This document shows, piece after piece, positions 44,070 through 52,161 of a DNA stretch of 64,000 nucleotides (positions are counted from its first letter, which is position 1; the number at the start of each line of letters is the position of its first letter). The notes under the pieces are model-generated. The model searched no databases. It was not told where the DNA came from and was given only the letters and a program-made list of their open reading frames with translations. The position numbers and the translations under genes were made by a program. Location of the stretch: positions 2,356,001-2,420,000 of the forward strand of contig OZ252103.1 in the NCBI GenBank assembly GCA_965248395.1, read 5' to 3'. This DNA is from JAAXHH01 sp965248395. Lineage in GTDB: Bacteria; JAAXHH01.

Positions 44070-45440
44070 CTATCTTCCCGCCTGGCTCCGGGCCACCGAA
44101 AGATCGCGGATGGTGGTTTCGAAAAGCGTATCCAGCGTGGATCTGACGGCGTCGATCCTCAGACGCCTGATCAGGTCAGCCGCGAACCCGTATGTGAGGA
44201 GATGGCATGCACTGTCGTGGGACAGGCCGCGGGTCCGCAAGTAGAAGATCTGGTCTTCGTCGAGCTGTCCCACGGTGGCGCCATGGGTGCACTTCACCTG
44301 GTCCGCGTATATTTCGAGTTGCGGCTTGGTGTGTATCATCGCCTCGGGCGAAAGCATCAGGTTTTTGTTCAATTGCTTCGCATCCGTTTCCTGTGCGTCC
44401 TGGTGGACGCGCACCTTACCGTTGAACACGCCGCGGGACCGGCCTTCCAGTATGCCCTTGTACACTTCGTAACTGTCGCAGTTCGGCACGACGTGATCGA
44501 TGGCGGTATGATTGTCGACATGCTGATCGCCTGTGACCAGGAACAGTCCGTTCATGCGTACCACCGCGTGTTCGCCGGCGAGCCTGGCGTTTGTATCGTT
44601 GCGGGTCAGTGCGGCGCCCATGCTCATGTTGAAGGTGGAGATATGACCGTTCCCCTCCAGGTGGAGCTGGGTGGTGGACAGGTGTGCGGCACCGGCACCT
44701 TCCCGGTTGATCCGGTAGTGGTCTACGTGACCGTCTCTTCCCACGGATATCTCCGTTACGGCGTTGGTCAGGTAACACTGGTCGGTAATTCCGGTATAGC
44801 TTTCTACCACCTTGAGATTCGCTCCGTCACCGGCCGCGACGAGGGTTCGAGGCTGCGTGGCTGCCGGCGTCTCACAGCCGGTCGTGACGTAGTGCACGTG
44901 TACCGGAGTCTCCAGGACCCCGCCCCGCGGCACGTAAACGAAAAGCCCGTCCTCGAAAAGGGCCGTGTTCAATGCCGTCAGCCCGGTTTGTTCGACATCG
45001 GCATATCGCGCCAGGTGTGGATGAACAAGCTCACGATGGTCGGCAAGCGCATCGGAAAGGCGGCTCACCACAACGCCCCGGGGCAAGTCCGAGATCCGTG
45101 ACAGTGCGGGCGAATAAACACCGTTCACGATAACCAGCCTGTGCCAGTCGTTGTGACCAAATTCATAGGGTGAGAGCGCGGTCTCATTCAACTCCGCTTC
45201 AACCGGTTCGGCATGGTACGGGGTGTCCGCGATCGTTCTAAGGTCGGTGTATATCCAGTCTTCCTTTAACGGGAAGGAAAGCTCGCGGGCGACCGGCATC
45301 CCGAGTTCGGAGAAGTGCTTCATGGCCTCCGAACGAATCCGGTGCAACCAGAGCGGCGCATCCTTGGACCTTATGCGATCGAAGGCGTCATAGAACGTGT
45401 TGTACCGGCTTGTAGACAGGTGTTTCAATGCTTCCGTCAT
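44070..45440 (-). CDS. sufD: Fe-S cluster scaffold subunit SufD
   Basis: A 456-residue member of the SufB/SufD beta-helix family that forms the SufBC2D scaffold complex. The central region carries family segments KVVESYTGI, AHLSTTQLHLEGNGHISTFNM and VHQDAQETDAKQLNKNLML, followed by C-terminal GQLDEDQIFYLRTRGL. The long N-terminal helical region (~1-130) is divergent, as is usual for SufD. Follows sufC by 28 bases. Paralogue of SufB at 46291-47724. Confidence 0.93.
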   Translation of the reverse strand: MTEALKHLSTSRYNTFYDAFDRIRSKDAPLWLHRIRSEAMKHFSELGMPVARELSFPLKEDWIYTDLRTIADTPYHAEPVEAELNETALSPYEFGHNDWHRLVIVNGVYSPALSRISDLPRGVVVSRLSDALADHRELVHPHLARYADVEQTGLTALNTALFEDGLFVYVPRGGVLETPVHVHYVTTGCETPAATQPRTLVAAGDGANLKVVESYTGITDQCYLTNAVTEISVGRDGHVDHYRINREGAGAAHLSTTQLHLEGNGHISTFNMSMGAALTRNDTNARLAGEHAVVRMNGLFLVTGDQHVDNHTAIDHVVPNCDSYEVYKGILEGRSRGVFNGKVRVHQDAQETDAKQLNKNLMLSPEAMIHTKPQLEIYADQVKCTHGATVGQLDEDQIFYLRTRGLSHDSACHLLTYGFAADLIRRLRIDAVRSTLDTLFETTIRDLSVARSQAGR

Positions 45441-45468
45441 TTCGTGTTCCTATTCTCCCTGGTTTGAT

Positions 45469-46233
45469 TCAACCCGCGGCTTCCACTTCCTCGCGAATCC
45501 ACTCGTAGCCCTTTTCTTCCAGTTTGAAGGCCAGGTCCTTCATCCCGGACTTTACAATCCGTCCCTGATACATGACATGAACATAGTCCGGCACAACATA
45601 GTCCAGCAATCGCTGGTAGTGGGTGATGACGATCATCGCGTTGTCCCCGGTGCGCTGTTGGTTGATCCCGCGGGCCACGATTCTCATGGCATCGATATCC
45701 AGTCCTGAATCTGTTTCGTCCAGAATGGAGAGCGTCGGTTCCAGGACGGCCATGTGGAAGATCTCGTTTCGTTTCTTCTCGCCCCCGGAGAAGTCTTCAT
45801 TCACGGGCCGCCTGGCCAGTTCGGGGTCCATGTCCACCTGTTTCATCTTCTCGTTCAGCAACCGCCGGAACGCGCCGGCGCTCATCTCCGGTTCGCCGCG
45901 ATACTTCCGGCGTTCGTTCAGCGCCGCGCGCAGAAAGTATGCGTTGCTGACACCCGGGATTTCGACGGGGTACTGAAAAGCCAGGAACATGCCTTCATTG
46001 GCCCGCTCCTCGGGGGTGAGTTCGAAGAGGTCCTTGCCCAGGAATTGCACCGTGCCCCCGGTCTCCTCGTATTCCTCGTGGCCGGCCAGGATCTTGCCCA
46101 GCGTGCTCTTGCCGGAGCCGTTGGGTCCCATGATCGCGTGAACCTCGCCCCTGTTGATGATCAGGTCGATCCCGTTGATGATGTCCTGGTCCTTGATGCC
46201 GCCACGCAGATTCTTGATCTCTAGTAGTGCCAT
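45469..46233 (-). CDS. sufC: Fe-S assembly ATPase SufC
   Basis: A 254-residue ABC-type ATPase that drives the SufBCD scaffold. Walker A is GPNGSGKST (~residue 36), the signature is DFSGGEKKRNE, Walker B is SILDETDSGLDIDA and the H-loop is VITHYQRLL. Unlike transporters, it has no membrane partner; SufC works in the cytoplasm with SufB and SufD. Placed between sufB (57-base gap) and sufD. Confidence 0.96.
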   Translation of the reverse strand: MALLEIKNLRGGIKDQDIINGIDLIINRGEVHAIMGPNGSGKSTLGKILAGHEEYEETGGTVQFLGKDLFELTPEERANEGMFLAFQYPVEIPGVSNAYFLRAALNERRKYRGEPEMSAGAFRRLLNEKMKQVDMDPELARRPVNEDFSGGEKKRNEIFHMAVLEPTLSILDETDSGLDIDAMRIVARGINQQRTGDNAMIVITHYQRLLDYVVPDYVHVMYQGRIVKSGMKDLAFKLEEKGYEWIREEVEAAG

Positions 46234-46290
46234 CTTACCTGGTATCTCCCGTTGTGATTTAAAGGCGATTCCATGACCGCCTGTGCTGTG

Positions 46291-47724
46291 TTAACCCACG
46301 CTTCCTTCTAGACTGATCCCCAGTAGTTTCTTGGCCTCCACGGCGAATTCCATCGGCAGTTCCTGGAACACTTCCCTGCAGAACCCGTTGATGATCATGG
46401 AAATGGCATCTTCAGTGGATATACCCCGGGTCTTGCAGTAGAAGAGCTGGTCTTCGCTGATCCGGGCCGTCGACGCTTCATGCTCCACGTTCGCAGTGTT
46501 ATTGCCCACGTCGATGTAGGGAAAGGTATGGGCGCCGCAACGGTCGCCGATGAGCATCGAGTCGCACTGGGTGTAGTTCCGGGCCCCGTCCGCCTTCTTC
46601 AGTACCTGGATCCGCCCCCGGTAGACATTCTGACCGTTTCCGGCCGAGATGCCCTTTGATACCACCGTGCTGCGCGTGTTCTTCCCCACGTGGATCATCT
46701 TGGTTCCCGTATCGGCCACCTGCTTGTTGCGGGTCAGCGCCACGGAATAGAATTCGCCGGTCGAGTGGTCGCCCTGCAGGATCACGCTGGGATACTTCCA
46801 GGTAATGGCGGAACCCGTTTCGACCTGCGTCCAGGATATCTTGGCGTTGTCTCCCCTGCAGGCCCCGCGCTTGGTTACGAAGTTGAATACGCCGCCCTTG
46901 CCTTCTTCATTTCCAGGATACCAGTTCTGCACCGTGGAATATTTGATCTGGGCGTCTTTCAGTGCGATCAGTTCGACGACCGCCGCGTGCAACTGGTTCT
47001 CGTCCCGCATGGGGGCGGTGCAGCCTTCCAGGTAGCTGACATAGGATCCCTCGTCGGCGATGATCAGCGTGCGCTCGAATTGACCCGTCCCTGCCGTGTT
47101 GATGCGGAAGTAAGTGGACAGTTCCATGGGACATCGGACGCCGGGCGGAATGTAGCAGAAGGATCCGTCGCTGAAGACGGCCGAGTTCAGCGTCGCGAAG
47201 TAGTTGTCCCGGTAGGGCACCACGGTACCCAGGTACTTTTCCACCAGGTCGGGATGTTCCTGGGCCGCTTCCGAAAAGGAACAGAAGATGATGCCCAGCT
47301 CCGCCAGCTTGTCCTTGAAGGTCGTATGCACCGACACGCTGTCGAAAACCGCGTCAACTGCGACGCCCGCAAGCATCTTTTGTTCTTCCAGCGGAATGCC
47401 AAGCTTGGTGTAAGTCTCCAGCAACTCCGGGTCCACTTCGTCCAGACTGTTGTACTCCGGCGTGTTCTTGGGCGCGGCATAGCACACGATGTCCTGGTAA
47501 TCGATCGGGGCATAGGCCATGAACTGCCAATTGGGTTCCTTCATCTCGAGCCAGTGGCGATACGCCTTCAAACGCCATTCCAGCAGGAACTCGGGTTCGT
47601 TCTTCTTGGCGGATATAAATCGGACAATATCCTCGTTGATCCCCGGCGGCGCTGTTTCCATTTCTATATCGGTCACCCAGCCTTCTTTGTATTCCTGCTG
47701 GGCTAAAGTCTCAATGGCTTCCAT
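46291..47724 (-). CDS. sufB: Fe-S cluster scaffold subunit SufB
   Basis: A 477-residue scaffold protein. Hallmarks include YRDNYFATLNSAVFSDGSF, the CTAPMRDENQLHAAV strand with its Cys, QNWYPGNEEGKGGVFNF, KRGACRGDNAKISWTQVE and the C-terminal EASTARISEDQLFYCKTRG. SufB accepts sulfur from SufS and assembles clusters with SufC and SufD. A GTG at 47730 abuts the SD with no spacing, so the ATG at 47724 (AAGGAG five bases upstream) is the better start. First structural gene after the Rrf2 regulator, 33 bases downstream. Confidence 0.96.
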   Translation of the reverse strand: MEAIETLAQQEYKEGWVTDIEMETAPPGINEDIVRFISAKKNEPEFLLEWRLKAYRHWLEMKEPNWQFMAYAPIDYQDIVCYAAPKNTPEYNSLDEVDPELLETYTKLGIPLEEQKMLAGVAVDAVFDSVSVHTTFKDKLAELGIIFCSFSEAAQEHPDLVEKYLGTVVPYRDNYFATLNSAVFSDGSFCYIPPGVRCPMELSTYFRINTAGTGQFERTLIIADEGSYVSYLEGCTAPMRDENQLHAAVVELIALKDAQIKYSTVQNWYPGNEEGKGGVFNFVTKRGACRGDNAKISWTQVETGSAITWKYPSVILQGDHSTGEFYSVALTRNKQVADTGTKMIHVGKNTRSTVVSKGISAGNGQNVYRGRIQVLKKADGARNYTQCDSMLIGDRCGAHTFPYIDVGNNTANVEHEASTARISEDQLFYCKTRGISTEDAISMIINGFCREVFQELPMEFAVEAKKLLGISLEGSVG

Positions 47725-47757
47725 TTTCACTCCTTGAAACGCGGTGATCTTGCCGTA

Positions 47758-48276
47758 TCAACGGCTGTTCATGTTACTGTGTGATATCGACTGTTCCAGA
47801 AGCGCATCATGGGAAACGTGCTCCATGACGCCGAGTACTTGCGATTCCTCCTGGAGCAGGTCCACAAGCGTAATGTGGTCGAGCATATTCGAGAGGTGCC
47901 GTGCCACGATCGTCCAGACCGGTCGGATGCCGCAGGCGTCCAGGTGCACGCACGCGTCGAGCTGGCCGGGAAAATGATCGCACAGGTGACTCTGCGGACT
48001 GGACAGGACCACGCCTTCTTCGTTACTCAGCGCACGCATGACTTCGCCCAGGGCAATGGTTTGCGGTTCCCTCTCCAGCGCGTAACCCCCCTTGTTTCCC
48101 CGAACGCTCCGGACCAGGTCCGCCCGCCTGAGAATCATTAGCAGCTTCGAGACGTAATCCAGGGAAAGACCCTCCGACTCGGCGATTTGCCGGCCAGTGA
48201 CAGGTACGCTCGAAAAATTTCGGGCCAGTTGCAGGATACACCGAAGTCCGTATTCTTCCTGTGCTGAAACTTTCAT
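47758..48276 (-). CDS. Rrf2-family (IscR-like) transcriptional regulator
   Basis: A 172-residue winged-helix regulator. N-terminal helix-turn-helix (EEYGLRCILQLAR, TGRQIAESEGLSLDYVSKLL) is followed by the wing RGNKGGYAL and a C-terminal helix with three cysteines spaced C-x9-C-x5-C, able to hold a [2Fe-2S] cluster. IscR/SufR-type proteins repress Fe-S genes when they carry the cluster. A start at 48339 adds 21 residues; the ATG at 48276 has GGGAG 8 bases upstream. It is the first gene of the suf operon, and an IscR-like operator overlaps its own promoter, so autoregulation is likely. Confidence 0.92.
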   Translation of the reverse strand: MKVSAQEEYGLRCILQLARNFSSVPVTGRQIAESEGLSLDYVSKLLMILRRADLVRSVRGNKGGYALEREPQTIALGEVMRALSNEEGVVLSSPQSHLCDHFPGQLDACVHLDACGIRPVWTIVARHLSNMLDHITLVDLLQEESQVLGVMEHVSHDALLEQSISHSNMNSR

Positions 48277-48311
48277 GCTGGCATCTCCCTTGCGTGATAT
48301 TTGTCTACGTG

Positions 48312-48339
48312 AATATAACAAACCTGACTTAATTGTCAA
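48312..48339 (-). promoter_or_regulatory. Sigma70-type promoter of the Rrf2-suf operon
   Basis: On the minus strand a perfect TTGACA (48339-48334) and TATATT (48317-48312; 5/6 match) are 16 bases apart. Transcription would start near 48305, about 30 bases before the regulator ATG. The -35 box is inside the operator described next. Confidence 0.65.
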
Positions 48340-48343
48340 GTAT
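48323..48343. promoter_or_regulatory. IscR type-1-like operator
   Basis: Plus-strand half-sites CCTGACT (48323-48329) and TGTCAAGTAT (48334-48343) match both halves of the E. coli IscR type-1 site (SYYGACT ... AGTCRRSTAT). The central spacer is 4 bases instead of 5, and the first A of the right half is a T. It covers the -35 box of the regulator's own promoter, as expected for repression by cluster-loaded Rrf2 protein. Comparison is from memory of the consensus. Confidence 0.55.
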
Positions 48344-48402
48344 TAAATCCTCCGCATGGCATTGGGGTTGTGAGGTGCCAATTACGCGATGCCACATAAT
48401 GC

Positions 48403-48419
48403 CCGATTTCCGAAATCGG
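48403..48419. repeat. Short perfect inverted repeat, possible operator
   Basis: CCGATTT (48403-48409) and AAATCGG (48413-48419) are reverse complements around a 3-base centre. It lies ~26 bases upstream of the -35 box of the sialidase-like gene promoter, a position suited to a regulator site. No run of T follows, so it is not a terminator. Confidence 0.35.
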
Positions 48420-48444
48420 ACGTGAGATTGCGAGTTCGATCTCC

Positions 48445-48473
48445 TTGACATATACAGTACCTGGCTGTACAGT
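48445..48473 (+). promoter_or_regulatory. Candidate promoter for sialidase-like gene
   Basis: Perfect TTGACA (48445-48450), 17-base spacer, TACAGT (48468-48473; 4/6 match to TATAAT). Start of transcription would be near 48480, about 48 bases before the ATG at 48528. A TACAG ... CTGTA repeat with 7-base centre lies in the spacer. Confidence 0.5.
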
Positions 48474-48527
48474 CGGTGCCGTAAGCCTGAAACAAGCATC
48501 CTTTTAAAACTGGACTTGTTAACGCCG

Positions 48528-49619
48528 ATGCCCAAGACTTGCGATGTGTACTCGTTTCCCGGAACCCAGGTGGTCAACGCTGTAGTCGGACAGGGCTACT
48601 TTCCAGTCATTACATATCTCGGCGGCCGCGAATTACTCCTGGTATACCGCGGTGGCGCCGCGCACATGGGGCTGGGGGGCCGGTTGGACACGGGCCGGTC
48701 ACTCGACGGCGGCCTCACATGGTCGTCGCCAGCTACGGTGGCCGACAGCGAACGGGACGACCGCAACCCCGCCATGGGTCTGGCACCGGACGGTACGCTG
48801 GTGCTGGCCTATCACTGGCAGGGTTCCTACAGCGCCGACGGCGCCTGGAAACCGGAACTGGGCAGGGCCGATACCCGGGTCGTCTTCTCCACGGACGAGG
48901 GCCATACCTGGTTCGACGACGAACTCATCGATTTCACCCCGATAAACGGGGCCTCCCCCTTCGGGAAGATATTCACCGCCGACGGCGTTATGCACATGCT
49001 GATCTATGGCGGTTCGCCCGTAGGTGAACCCGGCGCCGCAACGGTTCGTGTCGGCAACGCGTCGATTCCGACGTACATCCTCAGATCCAGGGACAACGGT
49101 CGATCCTGGGGAGATCCGACCCTGGTGGCGCTGGGATTGAACGAGTCGGACGTAGCCATACTTCCCGATGGCCGCTGGTTGTTTGTCGCCCGTTCGGAGG
49201 ACCGTGCCGAACAGGCTGTTTATTCCTGCATATCGGAAGACGGTGGCTACACCTGGCGCGGGATCGGACGGGTCACGGAAGCCAGGGAACACCCGCCGGA
49301 TATCACCCTGTTGTCCAACGGATGGCTGCTGCTGCTCTTCGGCCGGCGACATCCTCCCTTCGGCGTGGAGGGCCTGATCAGCCGGGACGGCGGATTGTCC
49401 TGGGACGAGCGGAGACTGGTACTGGACGATACCCTGCCCGGAGGCGACATAGGTTATCCCTCCACAGCGCGACTCGACAACGGACGGTTGGTTACCGCAT
49501 ACTACACCGCGGGAACGCATGAACGGCAGTGGGAGATGTTCCGTTCCGCGGACGTCGCCTGCAAGGTCGTTTCGTTCGACGAATCCACCCTGATTGACCA
49601 CTGGAAGAAAAACGCGTAA
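48528..49619 (+). CDS. Sialidase-fold (BNR/Asp-box) protein
   Basis: A 363-residue beta-propeller protein with at least five Asp-box motifs of form S-x-D-x-G-x-T/S-W: SLDGGLTW, STDEGHTW, SRDNGRSW, SEDGGYTW, SRDGGLSW. The N-terminus lacks a clear signal peptide, so it may act in the cytoplasm. Asp-boxes mark the fold, not activity: an Arg triad for sialic acid cannot be confirmed by eye. The ATG at 48528 is used; a TTG at 48516 adds four residues. It is followed 38 bases later by a second propeller gene, suggesting a two-gene unit. Confidence 0.75.
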   Translation: MPKTCDVYSFPGTQVVNAVVGQGYFPVITYLGGRELLLVYRGGAAHMGLGGRLDTGRSLDGGLTWSSPATVADSERDDRNPAMGLAPDGTLVLAYHWQGSYSADGAWKPELGRADTRVVFSTDEGHTWFDDELIDFTPINGASPFGKIFTADGVMHMLIYGGSPVGEPGAATVRVGNASIPTYILRSRDNGRSWGDPTLVALGLNESDVAILPDGRWLFVARSEDRAEQAVYSCISEDGGYTWRGIGRVTEAREHPPDITLLSNGWLLLLFGRRHPPFGVEGLISRDGGLSWDERRLVLDDTLPGGDIGYPSTARLDNGRLVTAYYTAGTHERQWEMFRSADVACKVVSFDESTLIDHWKKNA

Positions 49620-49657
49620 CTAACTGATCGAGTTCACGTTAGTTATTTGGAGGATCC

Positions 49658-50788
49658 GTGCGTCTAGTCGATGCGGGTGTGATCTGCGACGACCACACCA
49701 TACCGGATCACCGCAGGAACTGCGCCTTCACGACCGTCAACCGGTTGCGCGACGGAACGATACTCGTGTCGGGCCGCTGGGGATCGACACGCGATTCGGT
49801 GGATGGCCACGCCTGTATATTCGCCACTTCGGATAATGGTCGTACCTGGAGCCTCCGGTACGACGGCTACGGAAAGGGATCGTGGGACGGCACGCCGGGC
49901 GAAGTCAAGGGGCTGACCAGCACGGAGCCGGCGCCTGGGAAACTCACGGCCACGGCCCTGTGGGTCGACCGTTCCGACCCGGATCTGCCCTTCATCCATC
50001 CGGAGACGCAGGGCCTGCTCCCCATGCGCATCATGCACGTCGATTCCGAGGACGGAGGTGTCACGTGGAGCCGACCGCGCCGCATGGATACGACACCTCA
50101 CCTGGCCGCTTCCCCCTGTTCGTTTCACATCGTCCGACTTCCCGGCGGCGTCCTGGCGCAACCCTACGAACAGTGGAAGGAGTATACCGACCCGTCGCCG
50201 GGCTGGTCCGTGGCAAGGCTGCGGTTCTCCCGGGACCAGGGCCGGACCTGGCCGGACTTCGTCACCGTGGCCCGGCACCCGGAAAACGCGTTGGCCTACT
50301 GGGACCAGCGGCTGGCCATCCATCCCGACGACGAGCGCCTGGTCTCCATGTTCTGGACCCACGATTTCGACGCGGGCGTCGACATAGACATCCATATCGC
50401 CTATGGTACACCAGATGGAAGATCGTGGACCATCCCGCGTGGTACGGGACTTCCCGGCCAGCACTGTCAGCCGCTCTCCATGGCCGGCGACCGGCTGTTG
50501 GCCGCCTATCCGTGCCGCCGGGATAAGCCGGGCATCGTGCTTTCCATCAGCGAGGATTTCGGGGATACCTGGGACCGTAAGCGGGATTTCCTGGTCTATG
50601 ACAGCACCGCCGGCACCGAGTCCGGCGCTCGGGGCAGCCGTTCCCAGTCCGAACTGTGGGGAGACATGGAAATGTGGCGCTTCGGACATCCCCGGATGGT
50701 GCGTTTACCGGACGACGAGGTGTTTATCGTCTACTATGCAGGCGATGATTCCGTAAAGACCGCACGGTGGGCGAGGGTACGCCTCTAG
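49658..50788 (+). CDS. Sialidase-fold (BNR/Asp-box) protein, second copy
   Basis: A 376-residue beta-propeller protein, related in fold to the preceding gene but clearly divergent. Asp-box-like motifs: TSDNGRTW, SEDGGVTW, SRDQGRTW and SEDFGDTW. The initiator is GTG with a strong GGAGG four bases upstream. The last segment (FGHPRMVRLPDDEVFIVYYAG) is a usual closing blade of sialidase-like propellers. No signal peptide. Substrate and activity unknown; it might act on glycans or be a non-catalytic propeller. Confidence 0.75.
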   Translation: MRLVDAGVICDDHTIPDHRRNCAFTTVNRLRDGTILVSGRWGSTRDSVDGHACIFATSDNGRTWSLRYDGYGKGSWDGTPGEVKGLTSTEPAPGKLTATALWVDRSDPDLPFIHPETQGLLPMRIMHVDSEDGGVTWSRPRRMDTTPHLAASPCSFHIVRLPGGVLAQPYEQWKEYTDPSPGWSVARLRFSRDQGRTWPDFVTVARHPENALAYWDQRLAIHPDDERLVSMFWTHDFDAGVDIDIHIAYGTPDGRSWTIPRGTGLPGQHCQPLSMAGDRLLAAYPCRRDKPGIVLSISEDFGDTWDRKRDFLVYDSTAGTESGARGSRSQSELWGDMEMWRFGHPRMVRLPDDEVFIVYYAGDDSVKTARWARVRL

Positions 50789-50900
50789 GCATCGCGTGTG
50801 CGCCTCTATCGTAACACATTGCTTTTCCAGGATACGACCCCGGTTTCAACCCCGCGCTTTTCTCCACGGCCGGGAAAGGTGTACAGCGATATGGATCTGC

Positions 50901-51878
50901 CTATCGGCTGTAGACCGTCTGGATCATCGCGCGGATATAACCGTTCGCGTAAGCCTTGCCTGCCGGGCCGGCCGTGGACTGTGGGAAGCCCGGCGTGTGG
51001 TCCATACCGAAGGGACCGGTGTACCCGTTGTCCCGGTACGTTTCCATGGCCTGCTTCATGTCCACCTCGCCTTCGTCGATGAAGACCTCGGCAAACCTCG
51101 GCAACCGGCCATTGACATTCCGAAAATGTACCAGGGCGATCCTGTTCCGGGCGGCCATCTCGGCAATGATACCGTAAACGCCGTTAGGGCCTGCCAGTTC
51201 GGTCATGCAGCCCTGGCAGAAGAGCATACGGTGATAATCGCTGGGTACCGCGTCGAAGATGCGCCGGAACTGTTCCACCGTGGAACAGATCTGTGCGACG
51301 CCGCCCAGGGGTTTGGGAATAGGTGGATCGTCGGGATGAAGCGCCAGGGTGACACCGGCCTTTTCCGCCGCCGGGACCGCGGTATTCAGGAAAGTGACCA
51401 TATTCTCCCACATCGCTGACTCAGGAACCATCGGTTCGTGGGAGGTTGGTCGTTGCCGATCGAATTCGGCGTAGTCGAATGTACTGTACACCGCGCCACC
51501 TCGGCCGATGTCGGATGTCGTGCGGAAATTGCCCATAGGCTTGAAATTCCAGGCAAGTGCCGGTATTCCCGCCTTGCCAAGGCTCTCGATCAGGCGGACA
51601 TAGATCTCCAGTTGTTCGTTTCGATCCGGCGTGGCCAGGGTTATTTCATCCCCTACCGGCATGAAGACAGTCTGGAGCCTGAGACCGTGTGACTCGGTTT
51701 TTTCCCGGGCCTGTTCAAAGAGCTCCGTGCTGTCTCTGCCCGACCTCACGACCCGTTCCGCTTCGACCCTGCCGCCGGTCCTGAGATCCAGCTGGATCAT
51801 ATCCACGCTGATCGCGCGGTAGAAACTGAGCGTCTCGTCGTCGAATTCGCTCCAATTGATGACATCATGAAGGTACAT
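50901..51878 (-). CDS. uxuA: Mannonate dehydratase-like protein (UxuA family)
   Basis: A 325-residue TIM-barrel protein. Family segments: LAWNFKPMGNFRTTS (~residue 108-122), LALHPDDPPIPKPLGGVAQI with metal-binding His/Asp (~residue 182), MLFCQGCMTEL, and IALVHFRNVNG followed by the F.DEGEVDM segment. UxuA dehydrates D-mannonate to 2-keto-3-deoxygluconate, a step in hexuronate use. It is shorter than E. coli UxuA (394), as in a large group of uncultured bacteria. Upstream of the ATG is a short palindrome that overlaps the region of the ribosome-binding site. Other mannonate-like substrates are possible. Confidence 0.8.
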   Translation of the reverse strand: MYLHDVINWSEFDDETLSFYRAISVDMIQLDLRTGGRVEAERVVRSGRDSTELFEQAREKTESHGLRLQTVFMPVGDEITLATPDRNEQLEIYVRLIESLGKAGIPALAWNFKPMGNFRTTSDIGRGGAVYSTFDYAEFDRQRPTSHEPMVPESAMWENMVTFLNTAVPAAEKAGVTLALHPDDPPIPKPLGGVAQICSTVEQFRRIFDAVPSDYHRMLFCQGCMTELAGPNGVYGIIAEMAARNRIALVHFRNVNGRLPRFAEVFIDEGEVDMKQAMETYRDNGYTGPFGMDHTPGFPQSTAGPAGKAYANGYIRAMIQTVYSR

Positions 51879-52161
51879 ACACGTTCCCTCAGACCCTGGG
51901 TCTATCGAAAAGGTGCTGGATTATCGGTGACCTGAACACAGGAAATGTGGCTTCATTGTTAAGATAGACCTGCCCTGTGTCACAGCAATCCGAAAATGGA
52001 AAAGACCGTGCGCGATCCCATATTGGGCTAACGGCAACGGGCATCGCGCATTATTATCGTGAAAACCGGAACATGCGGTGATCGCGTTCGGTATGTCCTA
52101 GAGTGTCCTTCAGTCCTTAACATTTCACTATTGTCAAGCAAGCCGCAACAGGAGCATTTCC
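51879..52161. other. 283-base divergent gap between uxuA and the aldolase gene
   Basis: No coding frame of note. Holds the palindrome at 51891-51903 and an imperfect ACACAGG ... CCTGTGT pair about 30 bases apart (51935-51980 region). No strong sigma70 hexamer pair was found by eye. Likely the shared control region of the two divergent sugar-acid genes. Confidence 0.35.
51891..51903. repeat. 13-base palindrome before uxuA
   Basis: AGACCC-T-GGGTCT is perfectly symmetric around one base. It ends 12 bases before the uxuA ATG, near the GAGG ribosome-binding site, so a bound regulator or RNA fold could affect translation or transcription. Function is not shown. Confidence 0.3.

Noticed and set aside
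46690..47706. Plus-strand frame of 338 codons opposite sufB
   Set aside because: Antisense shadow; sufB is certain on the other strand.
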